NCBI GenBank assembly: GCA_014379405.1
Contig: JACMLU010000023.1
Location: 1 to 64,000 of the forward strand
Reading direction: 5' to 3'
Length of the DNA: 64,000 nt
DNA from: Flavobacterium sp.
GTDB taxonomy: Bacteria; Bacteroidota; Bacteroidia; Flavobacteriales; Flavobacteriaceae
Shown: piece by piece, positions 25,568-34,904 of the stretch
How the letters are laid out: each line of letters begins with the position of its first letter
Numbering within the stretch: position 1 is the first letter of the stretch
Made by a program: the position numbers and the translations under genes
Notes under the pieces: generated by a model
Database searches by the model: none
What the model saw: the letters and a program-made list of their open reading frames with translations, nothing else
Told to the model about the DNA's origin: nothing

Positions 25568-27604
25568 TTAATTATACCGAACCGTCTTTTTATAGCCATT
25601 TTTCATAGTAATATTAACGGTATTACTTATTTCTGAATAGTTGATTTTTTTCACTGGAAGCAATTCATCGATACTCCATTTTTCGCCTGACTTTTTCCAA
25701 AGCATTAATGTGGCAAAAATTTCAGGATTGTCTTTTTGAGGCACAAAATTATGACTAGCATTGATAACGGCGCTTTCATCTGCGACAGGATTTAAACCTT
25801 TTGCTTTAACTACTTCGGTTTTATCCCATCCCAAAAGAGGAATCATTGCCAATTGGTATTTCCCATTGTCAATAATTGTTACTTGATGTCCTTTAACTTT
25901 TTTAACCATAGTTTTTATTTCTTGATCCAATTTTGGCAAAGCATAATGGCCTAATCGTATGGCAATTGGATTTGTGCTGTTGTTTTTATCCACTCGTAAA
26001 ATACCGTTCGCCACAGGGATATCGGCTAAATTAAATTTGACCCTACTGTTAGTTTCCAAAACAACATCTCGGTAATAAATGCCTTCCTCGAACTTTTTGA
26101 AAGTGTACATTCGGAAAGGTTCCCATTCTTGTTTGTTGTTTTTAACAACATAATTCATAGCCACTTCCCCATTCACACCATCAGCTTGCCAAGGAAACGC
26201 ACTGTTATAGGACAATCTATTGTAGTTTTCGCTTCCACGGAATTTTTCGGAAGCTTTAAGTATTGGAACATTGCACCAAGCCCGTAACTCTGCCGCACCG
26301 ATATTTGGATAATCCGTAATTAAAATTTCGGACGCTTTCTGAAATTTATTGTATACTTTGTCTTTTTCAAACTCTTTTTCCCAAGCACCTTCGTTTTCTT
26401 TTGCCGTCCAAAACGGATTGTCATCCGGCACCATCAATCCCAGAAACGCTTTACCCATCCAATACACGCTTCCTCGGCAACTGTAACTTTGCACTCCAGG
26501 TTCAAAAGCTCCGTAAAACCCTAATGTTGGCACATTTTCTTTCATAAAATCGGGGTTTTGCAAAAACTGTTGCATCACGCCCGAAGAAATTCTTCGCATC
26601 CAACCAAAATTGATATCTTTCTTATCTGCTTCAAATCCCATCAATGGAAACGGAATCGTGGCACCTATTCTGTAACTAATGCTGCGTCCCCACATAATCA
26701 TTTCACCGTTTCGGCTAAACATATAGGGATAATTGTCTTTTACATCTTTAAAATTGTTTTTAAACTTCGCAGCAAATTCGGGATAATATTGTTTTCCAAT
26801 ATATTCAGACCAGAGCATTCCATACATTTGAAAAGCCCACATACTGTAATAATCAAAGGCAGGATTGTCATTATACCAGCCATCGCCACGGTAATGATCC
26901 AATGATTTTTGCAAATACTCCATCATCAAAGGTTCGTTTACGGTATACCCTTTGGATTTGAAAAAACTCATCACAAAAATGTTAAAAAACTTCCAGTTAG
27001 AAGGCACCGTTGGTCCATCCCCATAACTTAGCATCGTTTTGGCCAATGCGTCTTTTTGAAGTTGTGGCAGTGGATCCCAAATTATTTCTGGAGCAATCAG
27101 CATCGACACTGACAGTGCTCCAAATTCGACTAAATTTTGATTTGGCCCACCATTTTTAGGACGAGGCACAATATAGGACGGACTCGCTGGATTGATCAAC
27201 AACCCAATTTGGTAACGGTAATAATCAGCTACTTTTATGTTATTTAGAGTTAAATCTGGATTGTCTTTCAATAATGGAGCAGCAACAAATAACGTTCTGC
27301 AAAGTCCTTCCAGTTTTTCGGTTGGCACTTTGGCTTCATCTTTTGGATAACTAACTCCGGGTTGCTTCGGAAACTTCATCGGATCATCCAGATTATGGAT
27401 ATAAGAAAAGGCCCCTTTCAATAGATAAAGGGCAGCGTCTTTCCAATGCTGTTTGGTCATTCCGGTGTAAGGACTTAACTCGTAATTTGGTTTTACAATT
27501 TTAAAAACATTATTTTCTATTGCATTCTGGACATTTTTTTGTTCTTGTGCCACTATTGACAAGTGCACCAGAAGCAACAAAACAAATGAAATTCTTTTTT
27601 TCAT
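25568..27604 (-). CDS. DUF2264 family secreted protein
   Basis: The 678-residue protein has a signal peptide (MKKRISFVLLLLVHLSIVAQ) and is then rich in Trp, Tyr and Pro, as in helical-barrel carbohydrate-active enzymes. The segment SPYTGMTKQHWKDAALYLLKG is the family's opening. Others are YNDNPAFDYYSMWAFQMYG and SRGSVYWMGKAF-like blocks. Related DUF2264 proteins are, to my memory, linked to a glycoside hydrolase family with glucuronidase activity, but I cannot confirm it here. It is probably periplasmic. It lies 67 bases downstream of the FAD oxidoreductase on the same strand. Confidence 0.78.
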   Translation of the reverse strand: MKKRISFVLLLLVHLSIVAQEQKNVQNAIENNVFKIVKPNYELSPYTGMTKQHWKDAALYLLKGAFSYIHNLDDPMKFPKQPGVSYPKDEAKVPTEKLEGLCRTLFVAAPLLKDNPDLTLNNIKVADYYRYQIGLLINPASPSYIVPRPKNGGPNQNLVEFGALSVSMLIAPEIIWDPLPQLQKDALAKTMLSYGDGPTVPSNWKFFNIFVMSFFKSKGYTVNEPLMMEYLQKSLDHYRGDGWYNDNPAFDYYSMWAFQMYGMLWSEYIGKQYYPEFAAKFKNNFKDVKDNYPYMFSRNGEMIMWGRSISYRIGATIPFPLMGFEADKKDINFGWMRRISSGVMQQFLQNPDFMKENVPTLGFYGAFEPGVQSYSCRGSVYWMGKAFLGLMVPDDNPFWTAKENEGAWEKEFEKDKVYNKFQKASEILITDYPNIGAAELRAWCNVPILKASEKFRGSENYNRLSYNSAFPWQADGVNGEVAMNYVVKNNKQEWEPFRMYTFKKFEEGIYYRDVVLETNSRVKFNLADIPVANGILRVDKNNSTNPIAIRLGHYALPKLDQEIKTMVKKVKGHQVTIIDNGKYQLAMIPLLGWDKTEVVKAKGLNPVADESAVINASHNFVPQKDNPEIFATLMLWKKSGEKWSIDELLPVKKINYSEISNTVNITMKNGYKKTVRYN

Positions 27605-27670
27605 ATTTTAAACATTGAAGTATAATAAAGGAATAATCGGCTCTATTTAGTTTTCCGAAGAATAATAATA

Positions 27671-28717
27671 CTACCCTTTTTTGACAAATCTTTTTACATC
27701 TATGGTTTTGTCTAAAGGTAAATTATATTCAATATTTTCGAATAAAGCTTTGGACATTGCCGGACCCAACATAACACCACGCGTCCCCAAACCATTGAGA
27801 ATATACACCGATTTGTGGTTTGAAAAGGCTCCTACCAAAGGCCTTCTATCTTTGACAGTTGGTCGAACACCAGCAAAATGGGAAACAATTTCAAAATCAC
27901 AGTTGATTACCTCTTTTATTTTTTCGATTAATTCATTTTTTCCTTCTTCGGTAGGAATATCTGTTTTACTCTCCCAATTGTAAGTTGCCCCTATTTTGAA
28001 CAAATCATTTCCTAATGGCAAAATAAATACACTTGCATTTACGATGACGTCTAAACCTAGTTTTGGTGCTTTTATAACGAGTAATTCACCTTTTGTTCCG
28101 TCCAGTGGCAAATGCTTGAAATATGGATTGGCGTGCATTCCGAAACCTTCTGCAAAGATGATGTGTTTGGCCTGAATATCTTTATATCTAATTCCATTCA
28201 TCTCTTCCTGCAAAAGTGAATAATCAAAAGATTCTTCCTGAAACAGATTGTTTTTAATGAGGTACTCTTTGTATTTAACCAATAGCAATGCTGTATCCAC
28301 ATAACCCGTTTGCAAAACTTCACCATATCCAAAAGGCGAATCAATAGATTCATATTTTTTTGAAATCAATTGTGTGGATAAAAAAGGTGCCAGATTCACT
28401 TTATCGGAAGCAGCGAACCAGTTGTTCTGTTCTTCGACGGAAAAAAACTTCCTTAAAATAGGCGTTTTAAAATCTACTTTGTCATTTAATTTTTTCTCTA
28501 ATCTAGCCAAGAATTCATGCATAATGAGCAAATGTTCTGTGGCTTGTCCAACTTCGGAGAATCGTTTTAGAATAACGGGATTGTATAAACCTCCAGCAAT
28601 TTTGGATGAATTTTGCGAATTATTATCGAGTACCAAAATAGATTTATTGTTTTGCAAGGCTATTTCAGAAAATGAAATACCAGCCAGTCCAGAACCTATT
28701 ATTAAATAATCAATCAT
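27671..28717 (-). CDS. FAD-dependent oxidoreductase (DadA-like)
   Basis: The 348-residue flavoprotein has the dinucleotide-binding motif DYLIIGSGLAGISFSEIAL at the N-terminus. The conserved second FAD contact is near IIFAEGFG, and the closing motif is in NGLGTRGVMLGPAMSKALFE. This matches amine or amino-acid oxidases of the DAO/DadA family. The substrate is unknown. It lies downstream of gldN on the same strand behind a hairpin, and a degenerate GAAGTTTGAA repeat occupies its leader. It may be co-transcribed with the DUF2264 gene. Confidence 0.82.
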   Translation of the reverse strand: MIDYLIIGSGLAGISFSEIALQNNKSILVLDNNSQNSSKIAGGLYNPVILKRFSEVGQATEHLLIMHEFLARLEKKLNDKVDFKTPILRKFFSVEEQNNWFAASDKVNLAPFLSTQLISKKYESIDSPFGYGEVLQTGYVDTALLLVKYKEYLIKNNLFQEESFDYSLLQEEMNGIRYKDIQAKHIIFAEGFGMHANPYFKHLPLDGTKGELLVIKAPKLGLDVIVNASVFILPLGNDLFKIGATYNWESKTDIPTEEGKNELIEKIKEVINCDFEIVSHFAGVRPTVKDRRPLVGAFSNHKSVYILNGLGTRGVMLGPAMSKALFENIEYNLPLDKTIDVKRFVKKG

Positions 28718-28785
28718 TTGAAATGGGAAGTTTGAAGATGGAAGTTTGAAGTTTGAAGTTGGTATATTAAAAAAATACTCATAAA

Positions 28786-28820
28786 CAAAGAACTCTCGCT
28801 TTTAAGGCAAGAGTTCTTTA
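28786..28820 (-). terminator. Terminator after the gldKLMN operon
   Basis: AAAGAACTCT pairs with AGAGTTCTTT over ten bases around a short loop, 21 bases past the gldN stop. The T-run on the minus strand is interrupted (TTTGTTT), so termination may be partial. Confidence 0.65.
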
Positions 28821-28840
28821 TGATATAATCTAAATGAAAT

Positions 28841-29734
28841 TTAGTAATTCCACATATCTTCTTCGAAATCACGGATTTTTTCTTTCACTCTTTCTGCTTC
28901 GAGTAATTGATTTTGCGCATTATCTTTCATATAACTTGCAATTGCCCTATCACCATAAACGTTTTCTTCTTGATAAATCGTGGCATTAAAACGTCTCGAA
29001 TTTAATATCTGGTCAAAAGAAATAGGCATTGCCGAATTTTTGTCATTGAAACATTTTGCTTCATGCAACACATCTCTTGAAGCCGGGAAAAATACCCAGA
29101 ACAATTCGATAAAATCTTTTTCGTCACTGTTCATCGTGTAAACATCAGGAGTAACTGGACAAATACCAAGCAATCTGTATTTCAATTCGCTTTGACGTTT
29201 GTCAAAATACCAGTATCCTTTAATTTTATATTGAGTAACATCCTGAGCAGTAAGATCCTGTTTTACAATATATTCTGGAGAAATCTGTTGACCAGCGTTT
29301 ATTTGTTCTCTACCTGCATCAGTAGTATCAATTCGAGACAAAGAAGCTTTAATGTCTTTGAACGATTTTTTAGTATTGAAATAACTATCTGAATATACTT
29401 CCGTAATTTCTCCATTACGAATAGCTTTTGTCAAAACATCATACAATGAACGTCTGTCAGCACCAATGTTTGCAGTATCTATCGGAAAGTACATAGGAAA
29501 GTTAATTCTTTCGCTTAAATCAATAGTTTCCCAAACTGTTTTCCCCATCAAAACATCCCTATCATCAACATAACCATATTCCAATGGTTTGTCGTTATCC
29601 GAAATAAGTTGGGCAGCAGACTTGAGTCCTATTTCTTGTGGTATCTTTGCATTAAGCGGACTTGTCTGCGCATAAGAAGCTACACTCCCAAGAATGGCAA
29701 TAATAACTATTGAAAAAAATCTCCTATTCATCAT
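28841..29734 (-). CDS. gldN: Type IX secretion / gliding protein GldN (PorN)
   Basis: The 297-residue periplasmic protein has a signal peptide (FFSIVIIAILGSVASYAQ) and the GldN/PorN domain: GYVDDRDVLMGKTVWETIDL, then DRRSLYDVLTKAIRNGEITEVY, then KGYWYFDKRQSELKYRLLGI. In the type IX system GldN joins GldK to form the periplasmic ring that is attached to the outer membrane. It is the last gene of gldK-gldL-gldM-gldN, 47 bases after gldM. A second ATG directly follows the first, so the exact start is uncertain by one codon. Confidence 0.95.
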   Translation of the reverse strand: MMNRRFFSIVIIAILGSVASYAQTSPLNAKIPQEIGLKSAAQLISDNDKPLEYGYVDDRDVLMGKTVWETIDLSERINFPMYFPIDTANIGADRRSLYDVLTKAIRNGEITEVYSDSYFNTKKSFKDIKASLSRIDTTDAGREQINAGQQISPEYIVKQDLTAQDVTQYKIKGYWYFDKRQSELKYRLLGICPVTPDVYTMNSDEKDFIELFWVFFPASRDVLHEAKCFNDKNSAMPISFDQILNSRRFNATIYQEENVYGDRAIASYMKDNAQNQLLEAERVKEKIRDFEEDMWNY

Positions 29735-29781
29735 AATATCATTATAAGTTACTAAAGTAGCTTTGTATCAAATTTCCTTAT

Positions 29782-31329
29782 TTATTGTATTTCATAAATT
29801 ACTGGAGCAGTTCTTGGCAATAAATAACTACCGGCACCAACTAATTTAGTTTTAATTTCAGAAATGGTAACTTGGTCACCTCTACCTACTTTTGAAAGAA
29901 CAGATTTACACTGTGAATTCAATTTATTTCCTGCAACTACCACTGTAGGTTGTCCAGTTACTTTAAAATTAAATCCAACAACATCCAAACCAACTTCAAA
30001 ATCAAAATCAACCAATTTGGCTCCAATAGTCGAAATCTCCAAACTTGATTTTGGTCCTTTTACAACTCCCATTTCACCTCTAATTGTTCCCGTTGGACCA
30101 GGAATTCCTTTTATTCTAAAAGATTTTCTATCAGAAACTTTTGAACCATCAGGCAATGTTCCTGTTACATTTATAACAGCTTCAGAACCTGCACCTGGAC
30201 TCATATTATACTTTCCTCCACCAGCAGAACTTAATCCTGGAGCAGAAGCTGTAACTTTATCAGCAGATATTCCTGCAAATGAGATTGTCATTGGATTTAC
30301 AACTCCACGATACACAACATTCATTTTGTCGGCAGAAATGGTAGCTGATTTTGGTCTAGCTACAACTACATATTGATCTTTTATTGGCAAACTTATTACT
30401 TTTCCGTTTTCATCGAAATTGAAAGAACCAGTAATTGGGTGCTCTCCAATATTTCCAGATCCGAAAGAAAAATTAGCTTGACCAGCTTGTGCTTGTACAC
30501 TTGAACCATTTACCACAACAGATTTAGCTTTTAAAGAAGGATCAAATTTCCCTAAAATAATTTTCCCTTTAACCGCTTCTCCTTGAAAGAAAACAGATTT
30601 TTCAAGAACTACTATCGGCTGGTAAGCTGTAAGTGAAGCAGCTGCAACTAAGTCAGATTGAAACATTCCGGTCATTACATCGCTTTCCGTTGTTTTGATG
30701 TCTGCCTGTAATTGGGATAATTTTGTTATTGTGGCTATAAGAGGAAAACCGTGATAGTTATACTCTATCCAATCTAATTTAGCACCCGCTTTTTCAGAAT
30801 ACACTTGATTAGTGGCAAATCTAGCTTCAATTTTTTTCATTTCTGATTCTGCAATTGAACTTCCTCCAATTGCTTTTATCTGGGCTGGATAGTTATGAAT
30901 TTTATCTAAAAACTCTTTTCCTTGCTTAGATACTTTTTCTCCTGAAAAAAACATTCTATCTATTAAATCTCCTTTATCCATTTGCTCGTAAGGCAAATTT
31001 CCTTCTGCATCTCTTTCGAATTTTGCAGTAACAGTTGTTTTTATATTTTCAATATAATCATTAAAGTCTTTTGACAAAGCTCTAATTTTTTCAACTTTTG
31101 CTCTTTTGTCTCCAAATTGCCCCGGTTGATCTGCAGCTTTTTGTGACAATTGTTGAAATGAAGACTCATTTCTACCATCAGATATTGTATTGGATTCAAT
31201 AATTTTATTGTTCAAAATTCCAAATGCTGATAATACTTCTTTGGACATATTTAATGCTAACATCGCGATAAAAACCAAGTACATTAGGTTTATCATCTTC
31301 TGTCTAGGGCTTAATTTTCCTCCTGCCAT
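29782..31329 (-). CDS. gldM: Type IX secretion motor protein GldM (PorM)
   Basis: The 515-residue protein has one membrane segment near the N-terminus (MINLMYLVFIAMLALNMSKE, about 12-31) and a long periplasmic part built of helical and beta domains (D1-D4), ending at TAPVIYEIQ. GldM spans the periplasm as a dimer, rotates with GldL in the proton-driven motor and contacts the GldKN ring. Length agrees with Flavobacterium homologues. It lies 46 bases after gldL and 47 before gldN. Confidence 0.96.
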   Translation of the reverse strand: MAGGKLSPRQKMINLMYLVFIAMLALNMSKEVLSAFGILNNKIIESNTISDGRNESSFQQLSQKAADQPGQFGDKRAKVEKIRALSKDFNDYIENIKTTVTAKFERDAEGNLPYEQMDKGDLIDRMFFSGEKVSKQGKEFLDKIHNYPAQIKAIGGSSIAESEMKKIEARFATNQVYSEKAGAKLDWIEYNYHGFPLIATITKLSQLQADIKTTESDVMTGMFQSDLVAAASLTAYQPIVVLEKSVFFQGEAVKGKIILGKFDPSLKAKSVVVNGSSVQAQAGQANFSFGSGNIGEHPITGSFNFDENGKVISLPIKDQYVVVARPKSATISADKMNVVYRGVVNPMTISFAGISADKVTASAPGLSSAGGGKYNMSPGAGSEAVINVTGTLPDGSKVSDRKSFRIKGIPGPTGTIRGEMGVVKGPKSSLEISTIGAKLVDFDFEVGLDVVGFNFKVTGQPTVVVAGNKLNSQCKSVLSKVGRGDQVTISEIKTKLVGAGSYLLPRTAPVIYEIQ

Positions 31330-31375
31330 ATTTTCTAATAATTAGTTTATTGTTTTATTTATAAGTCAGAACTAA

Positions 31376-32023
31376 TTATCCTTTATTACTCATTGCAGAA
31401 AGCATTCCTCCATAAACATTGTTCAATGATGACAAGTTAGAAGTCAAAGACTGCATTTGTTCTTTTAATTTTAAATTGTTTTCAGCTACTTCTTCGTTGA
31501 TTTGTGCATTTCTTGAAGCGCTTTGTAATTGAATTTTATACAAACTATTCAAAGATTCCATTTGGGCTGCAGCCAATGTCAACTCTTCACTATATTTTTT
31601 GGTAGAAGCGATTGAATCCACCGTTGGAGAAATTGCTTTAGCAGCTCCTTCGAAATTTTTGATGCTGTTTCCTAAACTTGACATCAATTCTCCGTCAATT
31701 TTAGCTTCTTTAAGCATCATGTCTAATTTTTGTGACAACAATCCTTGTGCTTCTGTTGGTGATTCTACTTTAGTAGATTTTTTACGAGCTTCGCCGTTAG
31801 CCAATTCTGGATATACCAATGTCCAATCCAGTTCGTCATCGACTGGTTCAAATGCTGAAAGGGCAAAAATTAAAGCTTCAACAACTAGACCAATAGTTAA
31901 CATAAGATTTCCAGTTATGAAACCAAACTCAAGGTGTGTTATTTTGAATAAAGCTCCAATAATTACTACTGCCGCTCCAAGACCATAGGCCATATTCATA
32001 ACTTTTTTACTTAATAATGCCAT
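31376..32023 (-). CDS. gldL: Type IX secretion motor protein GldL (PorL)
   Basis: The 215-residue inner-membrane protein has two N-terminal membrane segments (about 13-25 and 34-58) and a cytoplasmic coiled-coil tail. Glu49, in LVVEALIFALSAFEP, corresponds to the key acidic residue in the membrane that is needed for proton flow in studied homologues. Lys27 and His30, also in the membrane region, are present. Five copies of GldL surround a GldM dimer. The gene lies 41 bases after gldK and 46 before gldM. Confidence 0.96.
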   Translation of the reverse strand: MALLSKKVMNMAYGLGAAVVIIGALFKITHLEFGFITGNLMLTIGLVVEALIFALSAFEPVDDELDWTLVYPELANGEARKKSTKVESPTEAQGLLSQKLDMMLKEAKIDGELMSSLGNSIKNFEGAAKAISPTVDSIASTKKYSEELTLAAAQMESLNSLYKIQLQSASRNAQINEEVAENNLKLKEQMQSLTSNLSSLNNVYGGMLSAMSNKG

Positions 32024-32064
32024 AATGTTTGTTTTAGGTTATAATTGATTAAAATTTGGTTTGT

Positions 32065-33477
32065 TTATCTGTTTTTCTTGATTTTTTCGGTTGATTGTGT
32101 TCCCATATAATCTTGAACTGTTCTAAATCCGATAAAACTTCTTGCGGAATCAGAATATTCAAATGTTCTTGTACTAACTTGAAGGAAGTAAGCAACATCT
32201 TTCCATGAACCTCCTCGAACAACTTTACGTTTGTTGGAAGTATCCATATTATTCGGATTCATTGAAGAAACATATTCGTATGCATTTGGATCATAAGCAG
32301 AATCAGTCCATTCGGCTACATTTCCAGCCATATTATAAAGATTGTACCCATTTGGCTCATATGATTTTGCTTCTACCGTATATAAAGCTTCATCTGCAGC
32401 ATAATCCCCTCTCATAGGTTTGAAATTAGCCAAGAAACAACCTCTATCGTTTTTGGTATAAGGTCCTCCCCAAGGATAAGTAGCAGATTCTAGACCACCT
32501 CTAGCCGAATATTCCCATTCAGCTTCACTAGGCAACCTAAAACTATTTACCTGATCGCGGCCTTTAGCTTTAGATTTAATCCAAGTATTTTTTTTCAAGG
32601 TTCTCCATGCGCAAAACGCTTTTGCTTGTTGCCAGTTAACACCCACTACCGGATAATCACCATATGCTTGATGCCAAAAGTAATCATTGTGCATTGGTTC
32701 ATTATAAGAATACGAGAAATCCTTAATCCAAGTCGTGGTGTCAGGATAAACTTTTACTTGTTCTGTCCTGATAAAATCTTTTCTCTTACCTACTTTAGCT
32801 CTAGCTGCAGCTTGAATATCCATCCAAGAATATCTGAACTTCAATTTATCCACATCTATGGTTCTTAATCCATTGTATGAAGCTTCTAAAGGCAAATACA
32901 TAGAATCCATTACTTCAGTATAATATGCATCAGGATACAACTTAGTATCTTTAATCAATTTTACTTTGTGATTCAATTTTCTACCTGCATATGGATCATC
33001 ATCGGTACCAATACTATAATAGTTATCATACATATATTTGTCATATGCAGTCATTTTCTCTGGATCTTGATCATTAAAAGCAAAATCTCCAATGCTTCCT
33101 GCATTTTTTCCTTTGCCTTTCCCAGCACCATCCCCAGGTTTTATACCGGATTCGTCAGCAAGAATAGCCAATCTTACCCTCATTGTTGAATCTTTAACCC
33201 ATTCAACAAATTCACGGTATTCTCTATTCGTTATTTCAGTTTCGTCCATATAAAAAGAACGAACGGTAACCGTTTTGGTACTTGCGTCTCCAACATTGGC
33301 AACATCTTCGTCAGATTTTCCCATAATAAATGAACCTCCAGGAACTAAAGTCATTCCATAAGGTTTTTCAGGGTGCCATTTTGCTCCTTTAACACCAACT
33401 AATTCTCCTTTATCGCTTGTTTTACCACAACCAATTAGTAAGGTTAAAATTGCCGTAAATGCAATGAACTTCTTCAT
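32065..33477 (-). CDS. gldK: Type IX secretion lipoprotein GldK (PorK)
   Basis: The 470-residue lipoprotein has a lipobox ending LIGC (Cys17) after MKKFIAFTAILTL. The rest is a formylglycine-generating-enzyme/C-type-lectin-like fold: LVPGGSFIMGKSDEDV, then FYMDETEITNREYREFVEWV, ending in RLPSEAEWEYSARGG, YNLYNMAGNVAEW and RKVVRGGSWKDVAYF. No catalytic role is expected; it forms the ring with GldN. It leads the four-gene operon. A possible -7 element (TAGTTTTG, 33582-33575) lies 98 bases upstream. Confidence 0.95.
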   Translation of the reverse strand: MKKFIAFTAILTLLIGCGKTSDKGELVGVKGAKWHPEKPYGMTLVPGGSFIMGKSDEDVANVGDASTKTVTVRSFYMDETEITNREYREFVEWVKDSTMRVRLAILADESGIKPGDGAGKGKGKNAGSIGDFAFNDQDPEKMTAYDKYMYDNYYSIGTDDDPYAGRKLNHKVKLIKDTKLYPDAYYTEVMDSMYLPLEASYNGLRTIDVDKLKFRYSWMDIQAAARAKVGKRKDFIRTEQVKVYPDTTTWIKDFSYSYNEPMHNDYFWHQAYGDYPVVGVNWQQAKAFCAWRTLKKNTWIKSKAKGRDQVNSFRLPSEAEWEYSARGGLESATYPWGGPYTKNDRGCFLANFKPMRGDYAADEALYTVEAKSYEPNGYNLYNMAGNVAEWTDSAYDPNAYEYVSSMNPNNMDTSNKRKVVRGGSWKDVAYFLQVSTRTFEYSDSARSFIGFRTVQDYMGTQSTEKIKKNR

Positions 33478-33746
33478 ATAAATTAGGGTTATATATTTAT
33501 TATTATTAAGTGCGTAAACCTATTTATTATTATTTTAAAAAGCAATTTTTTGTCGTACTATTTATTTGAATGACCAAAACTAAAATTAAATACGGAAAGA
33601 AAAAAATATTTCATCGATAAAACACGAATAAAGTCGATAAAATGCTAAAATTATATATTTATGTAGGTTTTATTTTTCAAAAAACAAGTCCTTCGTTCTT
33701 GCTTTTAAATTATTTATTCTTTTATTTAGTGTAGTTCAGCGATTTT

Positions 33747-34898
33747 TTACAATATATTTTTACGTTGAGCCTTCCACCATCTTTCGGGAATTTCTTGATT
33801 GCAAGCTCCCAAATACTCTTCGTGTGAGCATGGTAATAACGTGTTTTTCTTTAACTTATTATTGCTACTCAAAATAAATGGAATTTCTATCCACCATCTA
33901 TCGGTTTTGTTGCTTTTATAGAAAATTAACTCTTCCTCTTCCAAAGGAACAATATACTTGATATAATTTTCTCTGCTTCCAAAAGGATACTCATTGGAAC
34001 GATAATGAAAACCTTCAATAAAATACCAAATAATTTGTGCTACCAAAACAGACTCTTGAGCAGAATTATTATGATTAAATATTCCTAAAAGCGAAACTTT
34101 ATCACTAATGCCCGCATATCGCGACAAGGAACATATTTCTTTTCCATTGAAACCATTCGGAGTAAACGGATAATTGTTACCAGAATCAGATGATTTTACG
34201 GAAGTTAAATCGATACTTACCAGATCAGCATCTCTAAAAACAGGTTCAGCAATAGCAATGTTATTCGAAATTTCTCCCAAACGATAGGCCTCAAAAAACA
34301 ATTTATCAGTCAAATCGATCTCTTCCTGTGAATTATAATAGGTTTGAAAACCAACATTACTGAAATTAAAAAGATTATTTGGCTCGTCAATTATTATTTT
34401 GGTCAAATAAGAAGATGCCGAAACAATTGCGTCTTCTTTTCCGAAATCAAATTTATTGTCAATAGAAACCAAGTTAACCATTTGCTCCAAATCGTCATAA
34501 CCTCTATAAAGTGCGTAAGTCAAATCTTGTGAGCCGCCAATAACTATAGGGATTATTTTCTTTTTGACCAAACTGGAAACCACTTTTTTAAGCGCAAAAT
34601 ATGTATCTGATACAGAGTTTCCCGCAAGAATATTTCCCAAATCAGCTATCGAAGTATCCCAATTTCCAGGAAACAAACCGTACAATTCTTTTCGAATGTG
34701 AGACAAATCAACTTCCAGAGTTTGATTTAAATCACCTCGATTTTCTAAAACACCAATAATGGCTATTTTAATTTTATTCAAATCCGGAAAATCTTCTGCA
34801 GTGTGAAATACTACTTTACTTCCCAATTGTTGGGATGAAAATCCCTTGATAGCCCGAAGGATTTCATTGTCTAAAGGTCTTAGAAAATCAAATTCCAT
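33747..34898 (-). CDS. Arginase/formimidoylglutamase-fold protein with lost metal ligands
   Basis: The 383-residue protein matches the ureohydrolase fold: IPIVIGGSQDLTYALYRGYD, VNLVSIDNKFDFG and ADLVSIDLTSVKSSDSG lie where arginases have GGDHS, DAHxD and SxDxDxxDP. Here the metal-binding His and several Asp residues are replaced (GGSQD, DNKFD, IDLTS), so binding of two Mn ions is unlikely. It is probably a non-catalytic relative. It lies six bases after topA on the same strand and 269 bases before gldK, so it is co-transcribed with topA. A role near type IX secretion can only be guessed from this position. Confidence 0.75.
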   Translation of the reverse strand: MEFDFLRPLDNEILRAIKGFSSQQLGSKVVFHTAEDFPDLNKIKIAIIGVLENRGDLNQTLEVDLSHIRKELYGLFPGNWDTSIADLGNILAGNSVSDTYFALKKVVSSLVKKKIIPIVIGGSQDLTYALYRGYDDLEQMVNLVSIDNKFDFGKEDAIVSASSYLTKIIIDEPNNLFNFSNVGFQTYYNSQEEIDLTDKLFFEAYRLGEISNNIAIAEPVFRDADLVSIDLTSVKSSDSGNNYPFTPNGFNGKEICSLSRYAGISDKVSLLGIFNHNNSAQESVLVAQIIWYFIEGFHYRSNEYPFGSRENYIKYIVPLEEEELIFYKSNKTDRWWIEIPFILSSNNKLKKNTLLPCSHEEYLGACNQEIPERWWKAQRKNIL

Positions 34899-34904
34899 AA
34901 TTTA

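Noticed and set aside
29864..30376. 170-codon plus-strand frame opposite gldM
   Set aside because: gldM is well supported over the whole stretch; the antisense product is Pro/Thr-rich with no recognisable feature.
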